Source: Sphingomonas sp. UBA4766 (lineage in GTDB: Bacteria > Pseudomonadota > Alphaproteobacteria > Sphingomonadales > Sphingomonadaceae). Taken from it: a stretch of DNA of 5,805 nucleotides. The notes beneath the pieces are model-generated. The model was given only the letters and a program-made list of their open reading frames with translations. It was not told the origin of the DNA and searched no databases. This document shows, one piece after another, positions 1 to 5,805 of the stretch. The translations under genes were made by a program, and so were the position numbers. The stretch covers positions 1 to 5,805 of the forward strand of contig DHHS01000167.1 in the NCBI GenBank assembly GCA_002403415.1. Reading direction: 5' to 3'. The number at the start of each line of letters is the position of its first letter. The stretch's first letter is position 1.

Positions 1-10
1 TATTCCATTT

Positions 11-1288
11 ATGTCTCGTACCCTCGCGGCGCTGCTCGCCGCGACCGTCTGCGTCGGCACCGCCGTTGCGCAGACGCCTTCGGCCGCCTTGGCCGATGCA
101 CCGCCCTTAACGCTCGCGGAGGCGCTCGCCGCCGCGCGCGCCCAATCTCCCGGTATCGACGCCGCGGACGCCGGCATCAGGGCGACCGACGCCGCGCGAA
201 CGGTCGCGGGCCTCAGACCCAATCCGTCGTTCGAGGCGCAGACCGAGAATGTCGCCGGCTCCGGCCAGTATCGCGGCCTCTCCAGCGCCGAGACGACGGT
301 GGGCCTTGCGCTGCCGATCGAGCTCGGTGGCAAGCGGTCCGCGCGCGTTGCGGTAGCCGACGCGCGGGGCGACCGGGCACGCCTACAGGCGGCAATCGCG
401 CTTGCCGATCTCGAGTTGCTGGTCACGCAGACCTATATCGAGGCGGCGGCTGCCGAACGGAGACTGCTCGCAGCGCGCGAGCAGGTCGGTATCGCCAATG
501 AAGCGCTGCGCGTCGCCAGCGACCGGGTGCAGGTTGGCGATACATCGCCGATCGATCAGCAGCGGGCCGAAGTGCAGGCAATCAACGCGCGCACCGCCGC
601 CGACCGCGCCGAACGCGCGGTCGCGGTCGCGCGCGGCAATCTGGCGAGGCTGATCGGTCGACCGGTGACGGGCGCGCTCGACAGCATCTGGTTCAACGCG
701 ATCGGTGGATATGGTCCGGTGCTTCCGGCTCAGGCGTCCGGCACGCTTGCGCTGGTGGCGGCAAAGGCGGACGTCGCCACCGCAGACGCGCAAGTTCGCT
801 TGGCGCGGGCGCAACGCATCCCCGACGTCACGATCAGCGCCAGCGCGCGCCGACTGGAGGCAACCAACGACGTTGCAGCGGTGTTCGGTGTGTCGATTCC
901 TATCCCATTGTTCAACAATGGCCGCGCCGCGGTCGCCCAGGCCAAGGCGGAGCGCGATCAATTCGACGCGCAACGCCGATTGGCGCTGCTAGACACGGAG
1001 CGAGCGATTGCGGCGGCGCAGGCCGAAGTTGCCGATGCTGCCGCCAACGCCCGCGCGGCTGGCGGACCAGCACTTGCTGCCGCCCAGGAAGCAGCGCGGA
1101 TCGCTCGGATCGGCTACGGCCAGGGCAAGTTCGGCCAGCTCGAATTGCTCGAAGCCGAACGGACGCTGTCCGAGACCCGCGCGACCGCGACCGACGCGCT
1201 CGCCGCATTTCATGATGCCCAAGCGCGCCTGCGCAGGCTGACCAGCCTCGCGCCCGCCGAGCTTCAAAATTCCGGAGATGATCAATGA
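11..1288 (+). CDS. czcC: CzcC-like outer-membrane channel protein of a heavy-metal RND efflux pump (TolC superfamily)
   Basis: This 425-residue protein is the outer-membrane exit duct of the metal efflux pump; the family forms trimeric beta-barrels with a long periplasmic alpha-helical tunnel. Residues 1-20 form a signal peptide (Arg3, a hydrophobic core and an AVA/Q cleavage site at 20/21). Two outer-membrane efflux protein (OEP) repeats follow, about residues 33-216 and 240-412. Each starts with a beta-strand block (VGLALPIELGGKR at 97-109; FGVSIPIPLFNNGR at 292-305) and continues into Ala/Arg/Glu-rich coiled-coil helices. GYGQGKFGQLELLEAERTL at 368-386 is a typical second-repeat OEP segment. 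The length fits CzcC-type proteins. The ATG at 11 was chosen because the signal peptide starts there, although no Shine-Dalgarno is visible in the ten bases before it. The stop overlaps the czcB start (ATGA). The family call is firm; the czcC symbol rests on the neighbouring czcB and czcA. Confidence 0.93.
   Translation: MSRTLAALLAATVCVGTAVAQTPSAALADAPPLTLAEALAAARAQSPGIDAADAGIRATDAARTVAGLRPNPSFEAQTENVAGSGQYRGLSSAETTVGLALPIELGGKRSARVAVADARGDRARLQAAIALADLELLVTQTYIEAAAAERRLLAAREQVGIANEALRVASDRVQVGDTSPIDQQRAEVQAINARTAADRAERAVAVARGNLARLIGRPVTGALDSIWFNAIGGYGPVLPAQASGTLALVAAKADVATADAQVRLARAQRIPDVTISASARRLEATNDVAAVFGVSIPIPLFNNGRAAVAQAKAERDQFDAQRRLALLDTERAIAAAQAEVADAAANARAAGGPALAAAQEAARIARIGYGQGKFGQLELLEAERTLSETRATATDALAAFHDAQARLRRLTSLAPAELQNSGDDQ
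1274..1277 (+). promoter_or_regulatory. Ribosome binding site of czcB
   Basis: GGAG lies inside the end of czcC, seven bases before the czcB ATG at 1285. With the ATGA stop/start overlap, it supports translation of czcB coupled to czcC and decides this start over an overlapping reading in another frame that begins at 1278. Confidence 0.65.
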
Positions 1289-1371
1289 CGACCTATGCCT
1301 TGCGCGCATCGCGCGGTTCGACCGCCGCGTTGCTCATAGCAACCTTTGGCGCGGCTACACTGTCGAGTTGC
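1285..1371 (+). other. Lipoprotein signal peptide and lipobox of CzcB
   Basis: Residues 1-28 form a type II signal peptide, with Arg at 7 and 10, a hydrophobic core at about 13-26, and the lipobox L26-S27-S28-C29. Signal peptidase II would cut before Cys29. The residue after the Cys is Gly, not the Asp used as an inner-membrane retention signal in enterobacteria, so which membrane leaflet holds the lipid anchor is open. Confidence 0.8.
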
Positions 1372-2454
1372 GGCACAAAGGAGCCAGCTGCACCGACCAA
1401 CACGGCGGTGGATGCCGAAACGACGAAGGAAAAGGTGCCCGCCGAGACGGTGAAGCTGACCGCTATGGCCATTCGGGAAGCCGGGATCGCGACCGAAACC
1501 ATCAGCGCTGGCGGCCTGGCAGGTGAAATCGTCGCCCAGGCAACGGTGACCGCTTCACCCACCGGTGAGGCGATCGTCACCGCCCGCGCGAGCGGCGCGG
1601 TCACGCGCGTGCTCAAGCGCCTGGGCGATCCGGTGCGCCGGGGCGAAGCGCTCGCCATCGTCGAAAGCCGCGATGCGGCACAGATCACGGCGGATCGCGG
1701 TGTCGCCGCCGCCAAATTGACGCTGGCGCAGCGGTCGCTCGCGCGTGAACGCTACCTCTACGACCAGAAAGTATCGGCGCGCGTCGATCTGGAACAGGCG
1801 CAGGCCGAGGCAGCGATGGCCGCCGCCGAAGCACGCCGCGCACAAGCGGCAGCGGGTGCTGCCAACGTCACCCGCGACGGGCGGGGTGTCGTGATCGCCA
1901 GTCCGATCACGGGCCGCGTCAGCGCGAGCGCAGTGCGGCTCGGTGCCTTCGTCCAGCCCGAGGCTGAGCTGTTCCGTGTCTCCGACCCTAACCAAGTTCA
2001 GATCGAGGCGGCGGTCGGTCCCAACGATGCCGCCCGGCTCGCGCCGGGTGACCGGGCGGTGGTCGAGCTGCCCGATGGCCGTACCGTCGATGCTCGCGTG
2101 CGGGCCGTGACGCCGACGCTCAACGGCGAAACACGCTCGGCGACAGCCGTTCTCGATATCGGAGGCGGCGCAGTCCAGCCCGGGCTTGCGGTCCGTGTCA
2201 GGCTGTTGCCGCGCGTTGGCGGCTCGTCCGCCGCCATCGTGGTGCCCGAGGAGGCGGTCCAGTCGCTTGCCGGGCGCGACGTCGTCTTTTTGCGGACGGC
2301 CACCGGCTTTACGGCCCGTCCCGTCACCACGGGACAGCGCAGCGCCGGCCGGATCGAGATTGCGTCAGGCCTATCCGCCGGTCAGACGATCGCGACGACC
2401 AACGCGTTTCTGCTCAAGGCCGAACTCGCCAAGTCCGCCGGCGAGGAGGAATAA
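1285..2454 (+). CDS. czcB: CzcB-like periplasmic adaptor (membrane fusion) lipoprotein of a heavy-metal RND efflux pump
   Basis: This 389-residue adaptor bridges the inner-membrane pump CzcA and the outer-membrane channel CzcC. The N-terminus has an Arg-bearing start, a hydrophobic stretch and a lipobox LSSC with the lipidated Cys at residue 29. A polar linker (30-55) follows. The membrane-fusion-protein layout is then visible: first half-lipoyl domain about 97-128 (SGAVTRVLKRLGDPVRRGE), an Ala-rich alpha-helical hairpin about 130-200, second half-lipoyl about 202-233 (IASPITGRVSASAVRLG), beta-barrel about 236-310, and a membrane-proximal domain about 316-385. It lacks the His-rich N-terminal extension of the larger Cupriavidus CzcB. 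The mature chain has no His, only two Met (61 and 178), and no Cys other than Cys29, so no obvious metal chaperone site is present. It overlaps czcC by four bases and precedes czcA by three. The family is certain; the metal is not. Confidence 0.93.
   Translation: MTTYALRASRGSTAALLIATFGAATLSSCGTKEPAAPTNTAVDAETTKEKVPAETVKLTAMAIREAGIATETISAGGLAGEIVAQATVTASPTGEAIVTARASGAVTRVLKRLGDPVRRGEALAIVESRDAAQITADRGVAAAKLTLAQRSLARERYLYDQKVSARVDLEQAQAEAAMAAAEARRAQAAAGAANVTRDGRGVVIASPITGRVSASAVRLGAFVQPEAELFRVSDPNQVQIEAAVGPNDAARLAPGDRAVVELPDGRTVDARVRAVTPTLNGETRSATAVLDIGGGAVQPGLAVRVRLLPRVGGSSAAIVVPEEAVQSLAGRDVVFLRTATGFTARPVTTGQRSAGRIEIASGLSAGQTIATTNAFLLKAELAKSAGEEE
2443..2450 (+). promoter_or_regulatory. Strong ribosome binding site of czcA
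   Basis: GAGGAGGA encodes the last acidic residues of CzcB and ends seven bases before the czcA ATG at 2458. It is the best Shine-Dalgarno match in the window and fixes the czcA start at 2458 rather than at the in-frame ATG at 2473. Confidence 0.8.
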
Positions 2455-2457
2455 ACG

Positions 2458-5400
2458 ATGATCGCCAACCTCATGGCGCTGTCCGTCAGGGCACGCTGGG
2501 GCATCGTCGCCCTGTTCCTCGTAATCGCGGGTTTCGGCGTCTGGCAGCTCACCAAGCTGCCGATCGACGCCGTCCCCGACATCACCAACAACCAGGTTCA
2601 GATCAATACGGTCGAGAAGGGCCTCTCGCCGGTGGAGATGGAAAAGCGCGTCACTTTCCCGATCGAAACTGCCTTGGCCGGCATCCCTGGCCTGGAAACA
2701 ACCCGATCGGTGTCGCGCAACGGCTTTAGCCAGGTCAGCGCGATCTTTACCGATCAGACCAACCTCTATTTCGCGCGCCAGCAGGTCAACGAACGCATCG
2801 CGCAAGCCCGCGACAGCCTGCCCGATGGGCTTCAACCGCAGATCGGTCCGGTGACGACCGGCCTCGGCGAAGTGTTCATGTATGCCGTCGATTTCATCAA
2901 CCCGGGCGGCAAAGGTGCGACGATCCGCAACGGCCAACCCGGCTGGCAGTCGGATGGCAGCTTCCTGACCCCCGAAGGCGACCGGCTGACCGACGACGTC
3001 TCACGCGCGGCGTATTTGCGCACCGTCCAGGACTGGATCATCCGACCGCAGCTACGCACCGTCCAGGGTGTCGCCGGCATCGATTCGATCGGCGGGTTCG
3101 AAAAAACCTACGTCGTCGAGCCCGATCCGGTAAAGCTGAGTGCGTTCGGGGTTTCTTATTCGGAACTCGCCAAGGCGCTGGAAGCGACGAACCTTGCGGT
3201 CGGCGCCAATTATTTCAACCGCGGTGGCGAAGCGTTCCTCGTCCGCGCCGATGCGCGCATCCGCGACCTGGATGAGATCGCCGACGCGATCATCGCGACG
3301 CGCGGCGGCGTCCCGGTCGCCGTCAAGAACGTCGCCACGGTACGGATCGGCGGCGATCTGCGCACGGGTGCCGCCAGCATGAACGGCCATGAGGTCGTTG
3401 TCGGCACAGCGCTAATGTTGATCGGCGAGAATAGCCGCGTTGTCGCCCGCAATGTCGGCGAGAAAGTCGTCGCGATCACGAAGTCCTTGCCGCCGGGCAT
3501 CAAGGTGACGCCGACGCTCGACCGCTCGAAGCTGGTCAATGCCACCGTCGAAACCGTGCAGAAAAACCTGACCGAAGGCGCGGTTCTCGTTGCGGTCGCG
3601 CTGTTCCTCCTGCTCGGCAACGTCCGCGCGGCGATCATCGCGGTCCTTATCATCCCCTTTTCGTTCCTGATGATGGCGATCGGGATGAACGCGTTCCGTG
3701 TGCCGGGCAATTTAATGAGCCTCGGCGCACTGGACTTCGGGCTGATCGTCGACGGCGCGGTGATCATCATCGAAAACTGCCTGCGGCGCCTCGCCGAGCG
3801 GCAGCACCGGGAAGGACGTCTGCTGCTCTTACGCGAGCGGCTCGAGGAGACCATGCGGGCGAGCCAGGAGATGATCAAGCCGACCGTTTTCGGTCAGGCC
3901 ATCATCTTTCTCGCTTTTGCCCCGCTGCTGATGTTCACGGGCGTCGAGGGCAAGACGTTCTCGCCGATGGCGATCACGATCATGCTTGCCCTCGCGGCGG
4001 CGTTCATTCTTGCGCTCACCTTCGTGCCGGCGATGGTCGCGCTGCTGATCCGGGGCAAGGTGGCAGAAAAGGAGGTTTGGCTGATCGCCAAGCTCAAGGA
4101 CCGCTATGCACCGGTCCTCGAAAGGGCAGTCGCTCGGCCCTGGCCGTTCATCGTGACGGGGTTCGGCTTCTTTGCCGCCGCGGTTTTCGCGTTTGGCTTC
4201 CTCGGTCAGGAGTTCATTCCGCAGCTCGACGAAAAGAACGTGGCATTGGCTTCAAGCCGCGTGCCATCGGTCTCAATGGAGCAGTCGCTTGCGATGCAGC
4301 GTGGTGTCGAGCGCGCCGTTACCAGCTTGCCCGAAGTCCAATTGATGTTCTCCAAGACCGGCACTGCCGAGGTGGCGACCGATCCGATGCCGTCCAACAT
4401 TTCCGACGGCTACGTGATTCTGAAGCCGCAGGAGGAATGGCCTAAAGGCGTCGCCACCAAGGCTGATGTGCTTGAGCGGATCGAGAAGAAGAGCGGTGCC
4501 CAGATCGGCAACAAATTTGAGGTCAGCCAGCCGATCCAGCTTCGGTTCAACGAGTTGATCGCCGGCGTGCGCGGCGACGTCGCGATCAAGCTCTATGGCG
4601 ATGATCTCGACAAGATGAGTGCGGCGGCAGCCCGCATCGTCGGCGTCCTCCAGTCGATCCCGGGTGCGGCCGACGTCAAGGCCGAGCAGACGAGCGGATC
4701 ACCAACGCTGGAGGTAAAGTTCGATCGCGCCGCGATCGCGCGCTACGGCCTGACCGTCGAAGAGGTGGCAGACACCGTATCGGCAGCGATGGGCGGCCGC
4801 GAAGCCGGTGTGGTGTTCGAGGGGGACCGGCGTTTTGCGGTCACCGTGCGGGTGCCGACGGCATCGCGCGACAATCTCGATACGCTGCGCAGTCTACCGG
4901 TGCTCCTTCCGCAGGAGGCCGCCGAACGGCGTGGGTCGGTGCCGCTCTCCGCTGTCGCGCAGTTCCGGTTCAGCGAAGGCCTGAACCAGATCAGCCGCGA
5001 GAATGGCAAACGCCGCGTGGTCATCCAGACCAATGTCCGCGGTCGTGACGTCGGTTCCTTCGTTGCCGAGGCTATGCCCAGGGTCGAAAAAGTGGCGTTG
5101 CCGGCGGGGTCCTATCTCGAATGGGGCGGGCAATTTCAGAACCTGCAGGCGGCGTCGGATCGGCTGGCGATCGTTGTGCCGATCTGTTTCGCGGCGATCT
5201 TCGCGCTGTTGTATCTGGCGCTCGGCAGCCTTGGCCGCGCGTTCTCGGTGTTTGCGGCCGTGCCGCTCGGCTTAGCGGGCGGCGTCTTCACGCTGCTGCT
5301 GACCGGTATCGCCTTTTCGGTGTCGGCGGCGGTCGGGTTCATCTGTCTTGCCGGTGTCGCGGTCTTGAACGGTCTTGTCGTGATGTCCGCGATCCGCGAG

Positions 5401-5700
5401 CGGATCGAAGACGGGGTCGAGCTCAGCCGGGCGATCGTCGAGGGCACTTTCGAGCGGGTTCGGCCGGTGATCATGACCGGCTTTGTGCCGGCGATCGGCT
5501 TCGTGCCGATGGCACTGGCGCACGGCACCGGTGCCGAGGTGCAGAAACCGCTCGCGACCGTGGTCATTGGTGGCCTGATCGCTGCGACCATCTTCACGCT
5601 GACCGTGCTCCCCGCCATCGCCAGGGTCGTGCTTGGCTGGGGCGAGCGTTGGCGTGCGCGCAGCCGCGCGACGACGCACGCTGAGGCGGAGCCCGCATGA
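2458..5700 (+). CDS. czcA: CzcA-like heavy-metal efflux RND antiporter (HME-RND), inner-membrane pump
   Basis: This 1080-residue, full-length RND transporter acts as a trimer in the inner membrane, exchanging protons for metal ions. TM1 is about residues 13-32. The first porter half spans 33-370, TM2-TM6 lie between about 372 and 531, and TM7 is at 561-583. The second porter half spans 584-900, and TM8-TM12 are at about 903-923, 928-950, 954-979, 1001-1023 and 1031-1059. TM4 carries the proton-relay/specificity motif D426-F-G-x3-D432-G-A-x4-E439-N, the pattern of divalent-metal CzcA proteins; copper-exporting CusA has Ala at the first Asp. Aligned from memory to CusA, its three copper-binding methionines (573, 623, 672) fall at A598, I648 and E699, arguing against Cu(I)/Ag(I). 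Residues about 147-184 are longer than the classical CzcA. There is no frameshift. Likely substrates are Zn/Co/Cd/Ni; the exact metal is unresolved. Confidence 0.95.
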   Translation: MIANLMALSVRARWGIVALFLVIAGFGVWQLTKLPIDAVPDITNNQVQINTVEKGLSPVEMEKRVTFPIETALAGIPGLETTRSVSRNGFSQVSAIFTDQTNLYFARQQVNERIAQARDSLPDGLQPQIGPVTTGLGEVFMYAVDFINPGGKGATIRNGQPGWQSDGSFLTPEGDRLTDDVSRAAYLRTVQDWIIRPQLRTVQGVAGIDSIGGFEKTYVVEPDPVKLSAFGVSYSELAKALEATNLAVGANYFNRGGEAFLVRADARIRDLDEIADAIIATRGGVPVAVKNVATVRIGGDLRTGAASMNGHEVVVGTALMLIGENSRVVARNVGEKVVAITKSLPPGIKVTPTLDRSKLVNATVETVQKNLTEGAVLVAVALFLLLGNVRAAIIAVLIIPFSFLMMAIGMNAFRVPGNLMSLGALDFGLIVDGAVIIIENCLRRLAERQHREGRLLLLRERLEETMRASQEMIKPTVFGQAIIFLAFAPLLMFTGVEGKTFSPMAITIMLALAAAFILALTFVPAMVALLIRGKVAEKEVWLIAKLKDRYAPVLERAVARPWPFIVTGFGFFAAAVFAFGFLGQEFIPQLDEKNVALASSRVPSVSMEQSLAMQRGVERAVTSLPEVQLMFSKTGTAEVATDPMPSNISDGYVILKPQEEWPKGVATKADVLERIEKKSGAQIGNKFEVSQPIQLRFNELIAGVRGDVAIKLYGDDLDKMSAAAARIVGVLQSIPGAADVKAEQTSGSPTLEVKFDRAAIARYGLTVEEVADTVSAAMGGREAGVVFEGDRRFAVTVRVPTASRDNLDTLRSLPVLLPQEAAERRGSVPLSAVAQFRFSEGLNQISRENGKRRVVIQTNVRGRDVGSFVAEAMPRVEKVALPAGSYLEWGGQFQNLQAASDRLAIVVPICFAAIFALLYLALGSLGRAFSVFAAVPLGLAGGVFTLLLTGIAFSVSAAVGFICLAGVAVLNGLVVMSAIRERIEDGVELSRAIVEGTFERVRPVIMTGFVPAIGFVPMALAHGTGAEVQKPLATVVIGGLIAATIFTLTVLPAIARVVLGWGERWRARSRATTHAEAEPA

Positions 5701-5705
5701 TGGAA

Positions 5706-5710
5706 GAGGG
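5706..5710 (+). promoter_or_regulatory. Ribosome binding site of the DUF190 gene
   Basis: GAGGG, within a longer purine run from 5702, ends seven bases before the ATG at 5718 and favours that start. A competing signal, GGAG at 5688-5691 inside czcA, could serve ATGs at 5697 or 5700, so the choice is not settled. Confidence 0.55.
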
Positions 5711-5717
5711 AAACACA

Positions 5718-5805
5718 ATGGCGCAGATGAAACTGCTCAGGATCTACACCGACGAGGCCGCCTATTACGGCGATCGCAAAGTGTTCGAGGTGGTCGCCAG
5801 CCGTG
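5718..5805 (+). CDS. DUF190 (COG1993, PII-like signalling) protein, 5' end only
   Basis: Only the first 29 codons are in the window; the gene continues past the right edge. The visible start MAQMKLLRIYTDEAAYYGDR followed by KVFEVVASR matches the opening of DUF190 proteins: a beta-strand (KLLRIYTDE), a short loop with Tyr-Tyr-Gly-Asp, and a helix. DUF190 proteins are small (roughly 100-120 residues) and have a ferredoxin-like fold related to PII/GlnB trimers; their function is poorly defined. The reading frame is open back through ATG codons at 5700 and 5697, the latter overlapping the czcA stop as ATGA. I chose 5718 for its own Shine-Dalgarno and for closeness to the conserved KLLRIY strand. 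Its position directly after czcA, with no terminator between, implies cotranscription and a role tied to the pump, perhaps in sensing or modulation. That role is inference. Confidence 0.8.
   Translation, partial: MAQMKLLRIYTDEAAYYGDRKVFEVVASR

Noticed and set aside
383..973. 196-codon open frame on the minus strand inside czcC
   Set aside because: It is antisense to a well-supported gene, Arg/Cys/His-rich without family resemblance, and typical of open antisense frames in GC-rich DNA.
292..1240. Two similar halves within CzcC as a possible DNA duplication
   Set aside because: The similarity is the ancient internal OEP repeat shared by all TolC-family proteins; it is visible only at protein level, with no recent DNA repeat.
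1278..1526. 82-codon frame starting at 1278, overlapping the czcB start
   Set aside because: It is a shadow of czcB; czcB has the lipobox and better-placed Shine-Dalgarno, and the shadow shows no family features.
2440..2460. Possible terminator or hairpin between czcB and czcA
   Set aside because: The gap is three bases, with no inverted repeat or T-run.
2371..2937. 188-codon minus-strand frame across the czcB/czcA junction
   Set aside because: It is antisense to two solid genes, and its composition is explained by the opposite-strand codons.
3210..3878. 222-codon open frame on the minus strand inside czcA
   Set aside because: Its Ser/Arg/Thr-rich composition mirrors the codons of the transmembrane region of czcA; no domain or start signal is recognisable.
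5121..5684. 187-codon plus-strand frame inside the 3' part of czcA
   Set aside because: It is out of frame with czcA, whose transmembrane helices TM8-TM12 read cleanly there; the alternative is Arg/Gly-rich with no recognisable family.
1..5805. Search for CRISPR arrays, tRNA/rRNA, insertion sequences, attachment sites or a novel non-coding element
   Set aside because: Nearly every base is accounted for by four coding regions; I saw no regularly spaced repeats, terminal inverted repeats or structured RNA signatures.

Overview
The window holds one co-directional, tightly packed plus-strand operon for a tripartite heavy-metal efflux pump of the HME-RND (CzcCBA) type. It is followed by the first codons of a DUF190 (PII-like) gene that runs off the right edge. 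The DNA is GC-rich with strong third-position G/C preference. Together with the alanine/arginine-rich protein style and the gene order czcC-czcB-czcA-DUF190, this suggests an alphaproteobacterium, most likely a sphingomonad. That assignment is an inference from style, not from a marker gene.

Layout: bases 1-10 are upstream sequence too short to contain a visible promoter or ribosome binding site. Bases 11-1288 encode the outer-membrane channel (CzcC-like, TolC superfamily). Bases 1285-2454 encode a lipoprotein periplasmic adaptor (CzcB-like), with an ATGA overlap to czcC. Bases 2458-5700 encode the inner-membrane RND antiporter (CzcA-like, 1080 aa), three bases after czcB and behind a strong Shine-Dalgarno sequence. 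A DUF190 gene begins at about 5718 (or at an upstream ATG overlapping the czcA stop) and is cut off at 5805. There is no gap above 20 bases between genes, and no terminator, RNA gene, repeat array or mobile element is visible.

How it works: CzcA uses the proton gradient to move metal ions from the periplasm (and possibly the cytoplasm). CzcB links CzcA to CzcC, and CzcC opens across the outer membrane, so metal leaves the cell. The Asp-Asp-Glu motif in TM4 of CzcA, the loss of all three methionines of the CusA copper site, and the lack of His/Met metal sites in CzcB point to divalent cations (Zn/Co/Cd/Ni class) rather than Cu(I)/Ag(I). The exact metal cannot be read from the sequence.

The window looks like a well-known system in intact form. 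The points most worth a second look are the linked DUF190 PII-like gene and a residue segment in the first porter half of CzcA that seems longer than in the classical Cupriavidus CzcA.
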